Of a stretch of DNA of 64,000 nucleotides, positions 16,797 to 25,779 are shown piece by piece. How positions within the stretch are numbered: position 1 is the first letter of the stretch; each line of letters begins with the position of its first letter. A program made the position numbers and the translations under genes. The stretch comes from Prevotella sp. (GTDB lineage Bacteria > Bacteroidota > Bacteroidia > Bacteroidales > Bacteroidaceae). The DNA is taken from NCBI GenBank assembly GCA_017645645.1, contig JAGCOB010000009.1:53898-117897 (forward strand), in the 5' to 3' direction. Under the pieces are notes generated by a model, which saw nothing but the letters and a program-made list of their open reading frames with translations, made no database searches and was not told the origin of the DNA.

Positions 16797-19193
16797 TTAG
16801 AAATGGAAGTTCACATCTACTCCCAACTGGAAAGGATTACCATACTGTACATAGAATTTCTCGCGTCCTGTCGCCTTGCTGGTGAAGGCAAAAGTCTGGT
16901 AATCAGCATTTCCGATATTGCGTGTCCATAGGTTGACTTTACAAAAGCCGAAGTCCGCACAGACATGAGCACCAAACAGCACATAGCCGTCGCGCCTGTT
17001 CTGGTTTGCCTCATCCCAGTAAAGTCTGCCCTGTCCGTTCATGTTCACCCCGAAGGTGATGCTACGGAAATCGTTACGACCACTGTCAAGACGATAGTCG
17101 ACTATAGCGGAATAGGTATGGGCGGGAACAAAGGGGACCTTGTTGTCCTTATAGCTGATCATCTCATCACTGCCAGCCTTGACAGCAGTCTCGTACTCCT
17201 TGAAGGCGGCATGGGTATAACCATAGCTGGCATTCCACGTCAGACGGTCGTTCAACAGACTGCCTCGCAGGGAAGCCTCCAAACCACAACTGAAGCTCTT
17301 ACCTGCATTGACCATACGGCGACCGAACCCGTATTCCGCCGTGAAGACGGACAGTTGTTGGTTACGGATCTGCATATAGAAAGCGGAGAGGTCTGCCTGC
17401 AGAGCTTGTCCGAAGAGGTTCAGATGAGTACCCACTTCATAGTTCCAGCTCTCCTCGGGCTTGAACTTTACGCCCTCCAACAAGGCGGCATATTCCTCAT
17501 CAGTATGCTCAACGACCTTGTTGACATCCTGATGCGACTGCATCGCCTCCATCATCACACCCTGGAGATTCTTCTGCACGTCATTCTGGATGATATCACC
17601 AAACATCTGCACATTAAAGCCACCCGCGCGATAGCCTTTGGTGACAGTGGCGTAGATATTACTTCCGTTATTGAACTTATAAGTCAGTCCTACCTTCGGC
17701 AACAGCTGGTTGAAGGTCGCTTTCTCCTCACGGTCGTACAGGGAGAGGACTGTGGCATTGGCGGCGGAACCCATGATATTGAAATTCAACTTAGAGTCGC
17801 CACTGGTCACATAATGGATCTTGGAATGCGTGATGTCATAACGCAGACCGAGTGTCGCTGTCAGGTGATCTGTAATGTCGATATTCGACTCGTGGAAGAT
17901 ACCGAGGTTTGCCTGTGGCGTATGGAAATTACATGGTACGAAGAGGGTCATACCGACCTGTACGCCTCCGGCACGCTCGATGGCGGCGGCAGCGGCAGCC
18001 TCTCCCATACGGGCAGCCATGGAGTTAAATATCTGCTGGTAGATCATCCCGCCAATCTGCTTGCTCATCATCTCACTGAAGGCAGTTCCGAAAGTGTTGG
18101 GAGCCACTGTCTTCAACCACTGGTAAGAGCCAAAGACACCCGTTGTCCAGTGCCAGATGCTTTTGTTGTTGCTCTTGACGGAGAACTCCTGTGTCAGTAC
18201 ATTACTCAACTGGAACTGGTCGACCACGATAAAGTCGATATCGGAATAGTCGTTGTCCATCAACAAGTTGTCACGCAGGAACTGCCATGACGTATTCGAA
18301 TGGAGGTCGAATCCCCTACCCTTATACTTGATGCCCAGTCCAATATTCAGCATGTTACGCTTATACATACTCTGTGTGTCCTGGTTGGGTGCGATCATCT
18401 CACCTGTCGTCGCATCTAGGGAGTAGTAAGGATAGGCTTTCTGTCTCACATACTGATAATCAGCGATGAAGTCGAAAGACAGACGCTGTGTGGGACGATA
18501 CATCAGACGCAGGCGTCCACCAGCCTCATTCATATCATCAGCACGCTCATCCGTCAGCGTGTTCCTATAGAAGCCATTGGTACCATCGTAGAAGGCTGCT
18601 GCGGAGAAAGCCAGTTTGTCGCTGAGTTTCTGATAATGTGCCACTTCCACATTACGATAGAAATGAGAGCCAATACCCAGGCTGACATCCGTACCCTGAT
18701 AACTGAACGGGTTACGTGTATACATACGGACCATACCACCCTCTGTATTCAGTCCATACAGGGTACCCTGGGGACCACGCAAGATATCCACGCGGTCCAT
18801 CTGATACAGATGACTGTTAAACGCCGTCTTGTTCATCAGGGGCATGTCGTCAACATAGAAACCCATAGAGGGACTGTTCACACGGGAGCCGATACCACGC
18901 ACATAGATGGATGACGTGAAACGGGAGCCGTAGTTAGGCATCACGAAAGAAGGCACGAAGTCAGACACCTCACGAATATCATAAGTACCTAACGAGAACA
19001 GATTATCTCCTGAAAACACCGTCGAGCTCAGAGGTTGCTGACGCAGACGGTAGAACTCCTTCGCCTGTGACACCACGACGACTTCGTCAAGGTCATAGAC
19101 ACGGGAAGAGTCGGCAAGCGTAGTCTCTGTCACTGCCGCCATCGGTAGTACTGACCACATCATCAATACCGATACTAAATTTCTTTTCTTCAT
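16797..19193 (-). CDS. TonB-dependent outer-membrane receptor, coupled to hemG
   Basis: 798 aa. Signal peptide (MKKRNLVSVLMMWSVLPMAAV), a TonB-box-like segment (YDLDEVVVVSQ), the plug domain with SSIYVRGIGSR, FYVDDMPL and DILRGPQGTLYG, and a 22-strand-type barrel ending in an aromatic residue (GVDVNFHF). These receptors import iron complexes, porphyrins, cobalamin or glycans. Its ATG overlaps the hemG stop by one base (TAATG), so the two are translationally coupled. Import of a porphyrin or haem precursor is inferred from this coupling. No SusD partner is adjacent. Confidence 0.85.
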   Translation of the reverse strand: MKKRNLVSVLMMWSVLPMAAVTETTLADSSRVYDLDEVVVVSQAKEFYRLRQQPLSSTVFSGDNLFSLGTYDIREVSDFVPSFVMPNYGSRFTSSIYVRGIGSRVNSPSMGFYVDDMPLMNKTAFNSHLYQMDRVDILRGPQGTLYGLNTEGGMVRMYTRNPFSYQGTDVSLGIGSHFYRNVEVAHYQKLSDKLAFSAAAFYDGTNGFYRNTLTDERADDMNEAGGRLRLMYRPTQRLSFDFIADYQYVRQKAYPYYSLDATTGEMIAPNQDTQSMYKRNMLNIGLGIKYKGRGFDLHSNTSWQFLRDNLLMDNDYSDIDFIVVDQFQLSNVLTQEFSVKSNNKSIWHWTTGVFGSYQWLKTVAPNTFGTAFSEMMSKQIGGMIYQQIFNSMAARMGEAAAAAAIERAGGVQVGMTLFVPCNFHTPQANLGIFHESNIDITDHLTATLGLRYDITHSKIHYVTSGDSKLNFNIMGSAANATVLSLYDREEKATFNQLLPKVGLTYKFNNGSNIYATVTKGYRAGGFNVQMFGDIIQNDVQKNLQGVMMEAMQSHQDVNKVVEHTDEEYAALLEGVKFKPEESWNYEVGTHLNLFGQALQADLSAFYMQIRNQQLSVFTAEYGFGRRMVNAGKSFSCGLEASLRGSLLNDRLTWNASYGYTHAAFKEYETAVKAGSDEMISYKDNKVPFVPAHTYSAIVDYRLDSGRNDFRSITFGVNMNGQGRLYWDEANQNRRDGYVLFGAHVCADFGFCKVNLWTRNIGNADYQTFAFTSKATGREKFYVQYGNPFQLGVDVNFHF

Positions 19194-20605
19194 TATTTTT
19201 GATTCTTTATTGTGTGTATAATTTCCTTTGCGATATGCGTCGCCTGTGTGATGCGGTGTGCCATTCCGATACCGTCACGCAGGTTGCCGGCAACGAAAAG
19301 ACCCTGATACTGCCGCTCAATACTCTCGACCGCCTCCAGACGCATGCCGGTGGTTACGTCATACTGCGGTATCGCCTTGCGATGACGGGATATATGGATA
19401 AAATCCGGAACAGCCTCGGCAGGGAATCCCAGCATCGTATGAAGCTCCTCGGTCACCAGTGTCTCTATCTCCTCATCACTCAGATCAAGAATCTCCGGAT
19501 GCTTGATACCACCGATGAAGAAAGAGAACAACGCTCCCCCTTCGGGGGCACGCTGTGTAAAACAAGCCGACGGGAAGAGGATGCCGAGGACACGCCGGTG
19601 CTCTATGGTAGGCACCAGTCCGCCAAAGGCGATATAGTCACCACCAAAGGTGTCGGGCATACCGACATTGACTTCCATGACAGGAGCATAGGTAAGACTG
19701 GTGATGGCTGTCAAGCGCTGCTCATCAATGAAAGGCAGCAAAGCTGACAGGTTATAGGCGCCACATGTGGTGACCACATACTGGCTATAGATGACGCAAG
19801 AACCTTCCCGGGTCTGGTATGTCGTCCTCCATCCGTTGTCCACCGGCTCCACCCTTACCATTGAGGCACCCAGTGAGATATGCTCCATCCCGATGGTCTC
19901 CGCCTCAGCCGTGGGGATATGACTCAGTCCGCCACGGGCAGAGAACACCTTCTTGGTGGCAAGACGGTCACGCTCCGACTTAGGCTCCTTCATCTTGGCG
20001 ATGGCGCCACGGATGAAACTTCCATAGTCTTGCTCCAACCGGTATAGCTTCGGAAGGGCATAACGGGTGACCAGGGTATCGGGGTTACCGGCATAGACAC
20101 CAGAGATGAAGGGATCCACGGCATAGTCCACGAAAGAACGTCCCAACCGGCGACGCGCCAAAGAGCCCACGCTCTCGTCAGGATCTGTCCCTCTCTTACG
20201 CCAAGGCTCTCCAAGGATACGCAACTTGTCTGTCCAACGGAACAACGGGGTCGTCAAACCACCTATCGGACTGGCGGGCAAGTCATGGAAGCGATCCCCT
20301 TTCCATATCAACCGACGTTTCGACGAGTCCGGGGCTGTCTCTAACACACAGGAGCCCCCTGAGGTGATAGCCAAGTCACTCATCAACTCAGCCACCTCAG
20401 GTGTGGAGACGGAACCGGTCGTAGGTCCCGTCTCATAGATATATTTATTAATGTGGTTGGTCTGTATCTGTCCCCCAATACGTGTGTCCTGCTCGACGAC
20501 ATGGACAGGCACCTGACTCCTGCTCAACCAATAAGCAGTCGTCAGCCCCGTCAGCCCGGCGCCAATGACAACAACTTGAGTATCTATAGATGTTACCTCT
20601 TGCAC
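19193..20605 (-). CDS. hemG: Protoporphyrinogen oxidase, HemY/HemG flavoprotein type
   Basis: 470 aa. FAD enzyme that oxidises protoporphyrinogen IX to protoporphyrin IX. The N-terminal dinucleotide motif is VVIGAGLTGLTTAYWL, followed by VVEQDTRIGGQIQT. The C-terminal flavin-contact motif is GLFVAGNLRDGIGMAHRI. Length and motifs fit the oxygen-dependent (HemY-like) family, found also in anaerobic Bacteroidota with incomplete haem pathways. It starts 71 bp after the zinc-ribbon lipoprotein stop and ends overlapping the TonB receptor start. No other haem biosynthesis gene is present in this window. Confidence 0.88.
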   Translation of the reverse strand: MQEVTSIDTQVVVIGAGLTGLTTAYWLSRSQVPVHVVEQDTRIGGQIQTNHINKYIYETGPTTGSVSTPEVAELMSDLAITSGGSCVLETAPDSSKRRLIWKGDRFHDLPASPIGGLTTPLFRWTDKLRILGEPWRKRGTDPDESVGSLARRRLGRSFVDYAVDPFISGVYAGNPDTLVTRYALPKLYRLEQDYGSFIRGAIAKMKEPKSERDRLATKKVFSARGGLSHIPTAEAETIGMEHISLGASMVRVEPVDNGWRTTYQTREGSCVIYSQYVVTTCGAYNLSALLPFIDEQRLTAITSLTYAPVMEVNVGMPDTFGGDYIAFGGLVPTIEHRRVLGILFPSACFTQRAPEGGALFSFFIGGIKHPEILDLSDEEIETLVTEELHTMLGFPAEAVPDFIHISRHRKAIPQYDVTTGMRLEAVESIERQYQGLFVAGNLRDGIGMAHRITQATHIAKEIIHTIKNQK

Positions 20606-20676
20606 TTTCTCTCTTTTTCAGGGTGCAAAGGTACAGCTTTCCGTTATTCTGTGCAATCCTTATTTGTAGGGATTTT

Positions 20677-21657
20677 TCAGGTGTTGACCGTTCCGCAGTG
20701 CGGGCAACGTCCTTTTTCACTCAGGAGAGCCCCACATTTCCCACAGGTGAAACGGCATCTGGCGAAATGTGTGTAACGATAGAGGGCATAGATGAAATAG
20801 GCGATCAGCAACAGGTAGCCTATATAATACAAGGTGGAGACGCTGAACACCACATAGTCGACGGCACACACGCCCGCCAGTCCACCCAGGTAGAGTACGG
20901 CATCTGCCCCCGACAGGTGGCGGAAGACATCATCCAAGGCAGCCACTGCCACGATGATAATCGCCCATACCGAAGCCACGAAGAGACCCAAATGGAATGG
21001 CAGGGCAAAGGGATTCAGCGAGGGATGGTAGTAGAAATGCCGCCATGTCTCTGCACCGAACATCTGGATAGAGGCATAGAGTGTCGCCGATGCCGCAACC
21101 AGCAGACATAACAACGTAGGATAGAATGAATCGATATCGTTGAAATGTACGATATAGGCAGCATGACGGTTCAGGCGGTAGAGTCCATAGGCGACGACGA
21201 CGATGACGAGGAAGGCGAGGAATACCAACAAATGGGTATCCGAGAAGAGGTCGATGAACTGTGAGATAGGGTCATCCGGTGACACCCCCTCCAGCATCTC
21301 ACTCTCCCTGATCCACCCCTGCGTCATCTGGTCGCGAGCCACCTTCACCCATACCGAGTCGATGGAGTCTGTAGGAATCGTCTGGATGTCAGCCACCACC
21401 AGACGCTCACCCTCCTCGACATAGAGGGTATCGAAAGCCATCTCACCGGGCTGGTCGGACAAAGGAAGACTATTTGCATTCACCACGAAGTTGTAATTCT
21501 GGGTATAGTGATGCGTGGTGAAGAAGGAGATGGAATCCAACTGCTTCTCCGTCAGGTCCCATGCGTCAGGGGTCAGCGGTCCGTGATTGTAACAAGCCGT
21601 CAACAGGAACACCCATAAGGTGATGAATAGATGTTTTCTAATCTGTCGCATACACAT
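20677..21657 (-). CDS. Multi-pass membrane lipoprotein with C-terminal zinc ribbon
   Basis: 326 aa. Lipobox LTAC near residue 22, an N-terminal extracytoplasmic domain of about 120 residues, then about five transmembrane segments (for example LLVFLAFLVIVVVAYGLY, LFVASVWAIIIVAVAAL and IGYLLLIAYFIYALY). It ends in a zinc ribbon CGKCG...CPHCG. The extracytoplasmic part includes a possible SH3-like stretch (DSVWVKVARDQMTQGWI). The start overlaps the U32 peptidase stop by 20 bp. I do not recognise the family. The zinc-ribbon ending recalls the signalling cluster upstream in the same run. Confidence 0.7.
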   Translation of the reverse strand: MCMRQIRKHLFITLWVFLLTACYNHGPLTPDAWDLTEKQLDSISFFTTHHYTQNYNFVVNANSLPLSDQPGEMAFDTLYVEEGERLVVADIQTIPTDSIDSVWVKVARDQMTQGWIRESEMLEGVSPDDPISQFIDLFSDTHLLVFLAFLVIVVVAYGLYRLNRHAAYIVHFNDIDSFYPTLLCLLVAASATLYASIQMFGAETWRHFYYHPSLNPFALPFHLGLFVASVWAIIIVAVAALDDVFRHLSGADAVLYLGGLAGVCAVDYVVFSVSTLYYIGYLLLIAYFIYALYRYTHFARCRFTCGKCGALLSEKGRCPHCGTVNT

Positions 21658-23500
21658 TCATTTGACAATTCCTACAATCAAAGTCCAGGCGGAAGCGTCT
21701 GCCGTCTCCCAGGCGCAGATAAAGCGGCTCGCGCCATTGAGGTTTCTTACCACCATGTTTCACACAGGCACCGAGGGCATAGCGCAGACAATGACGGCAC
21801 TGCATCAAGGGACCGTTTTTCTGATGACTTAGCTCGAAGGCAGGGGTGGCATCTGTCAGTCCTTGCTCCGCATAGAACGCACGTGCTAAACGGTTGGAAA
21901 TATTCAGTTCGTAGCTATCCCTGAGATAGGCGGCACCTATCGACCCGATAGGCGGCACCTTTCGACCCGTTAGGCGGCACCTATCGACCCGATAGGCGGC
22001 ACCTTTCTCCGGCATTTGTAACTCCTTGACTATCAAGCGTCTCAGATCAGCCAAAAAACTACTTGGAATAAAATAGTTGAAATCGTCGGGGAACTCTACC
22101 CTACTACACTCATAAGGGGTACCGCCCAGTTTGGAAAGCAGTCGAATGATATTCTCCCGTTGCGGTTTCTCCGCCTGCTGGTGTTCACAGACGATACTGA
22201 CTTTCGTATCACCAACCCTTAAAGAGTAACCGTCATCCGTCACATCCAAATGCATCACCACAGGTATCTTCCGTTCACTGCTCTTACGTGACAACAACCG
22301 CTCAAACTCCTGGTCATTATTCCTGTAAAGTGCCATCCCTGCATGCAGGTGCTGCGGCATCTGCTGGGGATAGAGACGGTTACCCTCTGCACGATTGACA
22401 CGGAACCCCTCCAACTCACGGTCTTGATTGATAAAGCACAGACCGTCACCATTGGCAAAGGATGCCGTCCCTGCCACATTGAACGAGTCACGTCGCATCT
22501 CCTTGACAGAGCCCACATACTCCCCCATCGCCTTCGGAGTATCCGGCGAAAAGATGTCGGGTTGTCTTCCATGCAGGAAATAGGTGGTGAACCCACGGTT
22601 GAACGTCTTGTTCAGATTGGGTGTAAACGAATAGGTACAATGTCCCTGGGAGGCACGACAGTACTGACCGGCATGTCTGGCGATAAAAGCATCAAGCCGC
22701 TGGCTGTATGCCGCCACGACATTCTTCACATAGGAGACGTCCTTCAACCGTCCTTCTATCTTAAACGAGGTGGCACCAGCCTGTATCAATTCCTCCAGAT
22801 GGTCGCTCTGGTTCATGTCCTTCAACGACAAGAGATGTCGCTGATGCACTATCTCACGACCGTCGGCATCCAACAGGTCAAACTTCATCCGACAGAACTG
22901 AGCACAGGCACCACGGTTGGCAGAACGTCCAAAACAATATTCCGAGGCATAGCAAATGCCACTGTAACTGACACACAAAGCACCATGCACGAAAACCTCC
23001 AATTCGACATCGGGCACTTCTCGATGGATAGCCGCTATCTCGTCAACAGACAGTTCACGTGCCAGGACGACACGCTGGAAACCAAGTTCCGACAACCATT
23101 TCACTTTCTCCACCGTACGGTTGTCAGTCTGTGTAGAGGCATGCAATATAGGAAAAGAGTAATCATCATTTCTCATTCCTAATTTCTCATTTCTCATTTT
23201 AACAAGCCCCATGTCCTGTACCAGGATGGCATCTACCCCAACCTCTGCCAGTTGATGAATCAACTGTTCGGTGGCTTCCAGCTCGTCATCGTAGATAATG
23301 GTATTCACCGTGACATATACCTTTACGCCATAAGGACGGGCATAGTCACAGAGTTGACGGATATCCTCGACACTGTTGCCTGCAGCAGCACGAGCACCAA
23401 ACCGCTGAGCACCTATATAGACAGCATCAGCGCCATGGTCGACTGCCGCCATTCCGCAGGCAAGGTCTTTGGCTGGTGCAAGCAGTTCGAGAGGTATCAT
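21638..23500 (-). CDS. U32 family peptidase / hydroxylation-type protein with two repeat-derived insertions
   Basis: 620 aa. The N-terminus PLELLAPAKDLACGMAAVDHGADAVYIG and the Cys-containing signature VELEVFVHGALCVSYSGICYASEYCFGRSANRGACAQ are classic U32 features. U32 proteins include collagenase-like proteases and enzymes of rRNA or ubiquinone hydroxylation, so the exact reaction is open. Cysteines near the C-terminus (CRHCLRYALGAC, CRNCQM) may bind metal. Two segments look inserted: KMRNEKLGMRNDD (DNA 23164-23203) and a 22-residue stretch encoded by three 22-bp repeats (21927-21992). Both keep the frame. The start overlaps the metA stop by 4 bp (ATGA). Confidence 0.85.
   Translation of the reverse strand: MIPLELLAPAKDLACGMAAVDHGADAVYIGAQRFGARAAAGNSVEDIRQLCDYARPYGVKVYVTVNTIIYDDELEATEQLIHQLAEVGVDAILVQDMGLVKMRNEKLGMRNDDYSFPILHASTQTDNRTVEKVKWLSELGFQRVVLARELSVDEIAAIHREVPDVELEVFVHGALCVSYSGICYASEYCFGRSANRGACAQFCRMKFDLLDADGREIVHQRHLLSLKDMNQSDHLEELIQAGATSFKIEGRLKDVSYVKNVVAAYSQRLDAFIARHAGQYCRASQGHCTYSFTPNLNKTFNRGFTTYFLHGRQPDIFSPDTPKAMGEYVGSVKEMRRDSFNVAGTASFANGDGLCFINQDRELEGFRVNRAEGNRLYPQQMPQHLHAGMALYRNNDQEFERLLSRKSSERKIPVVMHLDVTDDGYSLRVGDTKVSIVCEHQQAEKPQRENIIRLLSKLGGTPYECSRVEFPDDFNYFIPSSFLADLRRLIVKELQMPEKGAAYRVDRCRLTGRKVPPIGSIGAAYLRDSYELNISNRLARAFYAEQGLTDATPAFELSHQKNGPLMQCRHCLRYALGACVKHGGKKPQWREPLYLRLGDGRRFRLDFDCRNCQMNVYATD
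21927..22006. repeat. 22-bp tandem repeat inside the U32 peptidase gene
   Basis: About 3.6 units with period 22 bp, each starting TAGGCGGCACCT and continuing A/T-TCGACCCG. Units begin at 21927, 21949, 21971 and 21993. Three units equal 66 bp, so the insertion is exactly 22 codons although each unit is read in a different frame. Same family as 4679-4766. Confidence 0.9.
23164..23203. repeat. Dispersed AATGAGAAAT repeat inside the U32 peptidase gene
   Basis: On the coding strand it is a series of ATGAGAAAT / TTAGGAATGAGAAATGATG units, translated as MRNEKLGMRNDD. The flanking protein (QDMGLV and FPILHASTQ) is normally joined by a short loop in U32 proteins, which suggests an insertion. Similar wording is a common intergenic repeat in Bacteroidota, from general knowledge. 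Confidence 0.65.
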
Positions 23501-24414
23501 TCAATCTTATTGATATCGTAAGGCGTCTCCTGGTAGACGTAATAGTTAATCCAGTTATTGTAGAGCAGGTTGGCATGGGCACGCCATGTCACCACCGGTC
23601 CCTTGGCAGGGTCATCATCCCGGTAGTAGTTCCTCGGCATATCCACGTCATCCCGGATATCCTTGTCACGCTTATACTCATTATCCAAAGTGTTAGGCGC
23701 ATACTCCAGATGTCCCGTGATAAAGAACTCACGACCGTTACGTGCCATCACCATACTCACACCACAGTCGGGCGACTCAGCTATCAGCGTCAGATCGGGA
23801 TGGGCGATGATATCCTCGCGATGCAGTTCCGTATGACGACTGTGCGGCATCTGGAATACATCATCGAAACCACGGAAGATAGGCATCTGCGGTTCCAAGG
23901 GTACCTGCGGGAAGATTCCGAACATCTTCTTCTCCAACGGATACTTGGGGATGCCGTAATGATAGTACAGTCCTGCCTGGGCTGCCCAACATATATATAA
24001 GGTACTCGTGACGTGCGTACGCGCCCACGCGAAGATATCCCTCATCTCGTCCCAGTAGGTCACCTCCTCGAAATCGAGGGTCTCCACCGGGGCTCCCGTG
24101 ATGATCATCCCGTCGTATTTCTCTTTACGCATCTGCTCGAAATCGCGGTAGAACATCATCATGTGTTCTATCGGTGTGTTCTTGGGCGTGTGACTGCGCA
24201 GTTTCATGAAACTGATCTCCAACTGCAACGGCGTATTGGAAAGCAGACGTATCAAGTCGGTCTCCGTCGTGATCTTCAACGGCATGAGGTTAAGGATGAC
24301 TATCTTCAACGGACGGATATCCTGCATATGGGCACGGGAATCGTCCATCACGAAGATGTTCTCCTGCTTCAGCAGGTCGATGGCAGGCAGTCTGTCAGGT
24401 AATCTTAATGGCAT
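23497..24414 (-). CDS. metA: Homoserine O-acyltransferase, predicted acetyl-specific
   Basis: 305 aa, normal length for MetA. It activates homoserine for methionine synthesis. The catalytic set is intact: Cys142 (YICWAAQA), His235 and Glu237 (ITGHLEYAP). Glu111 in TGAPVETLDFEEV matches the residue that gives acetyl-CoA preference in Bacillus MetA, where the E. coli succinyl enzyme has Gly111. The product should therefore be O-acetylhomoserine, despite the usual succinyltransferase annotation. It starts 9 bp after the PP2C stop and overlaps the U32 gene by 4 bp, so it is probably transcribed from the kinase-cluster promoter. No methionine riboswitch is visible upstream. Confidence 0.92.
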   Translation of the reverse strand: MPLRLPDRLPAIDLLKQENIFVMDDSRAHMQDIRPLKIVILNLMPLKITTETDLIRLLSNTPLQLEISFMKLRSHTPKNTPIEHMMMFYRDFEQMRKEKYDGMIITGAPVETLDFEEVTYWDEMRDIFAWARTHVTSTLYICWAAQAGLYYHYGIPKYPLEKKMFGIFPQVPLEPQMPIFRGFDDVFQMPHSRHTELHREDIIAHPDLTLIAESPDCGVSMVMARNGREFFITGHLEYAPNTLDNEYKRDKDIRDDVDMPRNYYRDDDPAKGPVVTWRAHANLLYNNWINYYVYQETPYDINKIE

Positions 24415-24423
24415 AGTATCAAT

Positions 24424-25170
24424 TTACATCACAGAAAAGACACAAGCGGAGACATTATCATAGCCCCCGGCCTCAATAGCAGCCTCACAAAGGCGGTTAG
24501 ACGATGCGTTCTCCCGCAGTAACTGTTCTATCTTTCCATCAGGAACCATATCGCTCAGTCCGTCTGAACAAAGGAGATAGGTATCACCCGGAAGGAGATC
24601 ATCGGTGAACTCAAAGAGATCCAGATAGGGTGACTTACAACCGCCTCCGATACAATTGGTAATGATATTAGAGTGACGTTTCTCACCCTTGATAGTATTC
24701 AACGAATGGTCTGTCGACATCTGAGACAGTTTCCCGTTACGGAAACGATATAACCGACTGTCGCCACAGTTCATCCAGTAATATCTCTCACCATAGAAGA
24801 CAATAGCGACAAGTGTCGTTCCCATCTCAGACATATCGGGATTGGCATGACCTTTGGAAGCCATCACCTGATTGACAGAGGCGAGCCACTCCACCATCAT
24901 CTCATTAAACTCTCCTATGGAAAGACCTTTCGGCAGGTCATTGACAAAATAATGCAGATTAGCCAACACATCGGAACTGGCAACCTCACCCGCATTATGA
25001 CCGCCCATCCCGTCTGCCACGGCAATCACAAAACGGTCATTATTCTCTGTCATAAACTCTGTCTGATATGCTTCGCCACGAATATACTTATCATAGGCAA
25101 GCACCATATCTTCATTATTACTCCTTACACATCCCACACGGCTGGCCGCCGTTAAGACAATTCTACTCAT
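24424..25170 (-). CDS. PP2C-type Ser/Thr protein phosphatase
   Basis: 248 aa, a compact PPM domain. Metal-binding motifs are all present: RSNNED near residue 20, VADGMGGHNAGE near 53, GTTLVA, MNCGDSRLYRF, STDHS, LLCSDGLSDMV and the terminal GYDNVSACV. It removes phosphate from Ser/Thr in a Mn/Mg-dependent reaction. No membrane segment, so it is cytoplasmic. It belongs to the set with the kinase, FHA protein and AAA ATPase upstream and most likely reverses the kinase. Confidence 0.92.
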   Translation of the reverse strand: MSRIVLTAASRVGCVRSNNEDMVLAYDKYIRGEAYQTEFMTENNDRFVIAVADGMGGHNAGEVASSDVLANLHYFVNDLPKGLSIGEFNEMMVEWLASVNQVMASKGHANPDMSEMGTTLVAIVFYGERYYWMNCGDSRLYRFRNGKLSQMSTDHSLNTIKGEKRHSNIITNCIGGGCKSPYLDLFEFTDDLLPGDTYLLCSDGLSDMVPDGKIEQLLRENASSNRLCEAAIEAGGYDNVSACVFSVM

Positions 25171-25212
25171 ACTGACTTTACTCCTCTAAAAAACAATCTT
25201 TGTCTCAGTTTA

Positions 25213-25779
25213 TCAGTTTACACTCACTTGCAAATTGATATTTGCAAGTGCGACAATATCACCACTCTTGATGGACATCGGGATATCGGGGAGGACGTCA
25301 CGGTCATTGAGTTTCGTCCCATTGGACGAGTGTTTGTCAATGATACACCAGCCTGTATCCGGCTTATAAATCAACTGGGCATGGACACTCGACACATACA
25401 TATTCCCATCAAACAACTGCTGATAGGGTCCTTGCTTACGACCGATGATGGCACCGTTAATACCCACAATGCGGATATTCAGCGATGGGTTATACAATGT
25501 CAGTGTGGGAATACCCTTGATCTGCACATCGGCAGTCATCGGACCCTGGTTACGCTCCCTTGCCGTGGCAAATGTCTGACTGATATCCGCAGCGGTCACA
25601 TGGGAACTCTGCTGACTCTGCTGTTCATCGGGACCTGCCATCATACTGCCACAATACGTGCAGCGACGACCCGTCCCCACACGACCGCAACTGGTACAGT
25701 ATTGCAGTTCCTGTCCACACTGGTCACAGAAATGTGACTGTTCCTCTATCTCTTCTTTACAACTTGGACATATTATCAT
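25213..25779 (-). CDS. FHA-domain protein with N-terminal zinc ribbons
   Basis: 188 aa. Two tandem zinc ribbons at the N-terminus (CPSCKEEI...CDQCG and CTSCG...CTYCG). A Gln/Ser linker follows. The C-terminal FHA domain has the canonical IIGR, SSVHAQL and SSNGTKLND motifs for phosphothreonine peptide recognition. It should read the output of the adjacent kinase. The ATG overlaps the AAA gene stop by 4 bp, which implies coupled translation and a fixed ratio of the two proteins. Confidence 0.9.
   Translation of the reverse strand: MIICPSCKEEIEEQSHFCDQCGQELQYCTSCGRVGTGRRCTYCGSMMAGPDEQQSQQSSHVTAADISQTFATARERNQGPMTADVQIKGIPTLTLYNPSLNIRIVGINGAIIGRKQGPYQQLFDGNMYVSSVHAQLIYKPDTGWCIIDKHSSNGTKLNDRDVLPDIPMSIKSGDIVALANINLQVSVN

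Noticed and set aside
24415-24423. Methionine riboswitch before metA
   Set aside because: Only nine bases separate metA from the upstream stop codon. There is no room for a structured leader.
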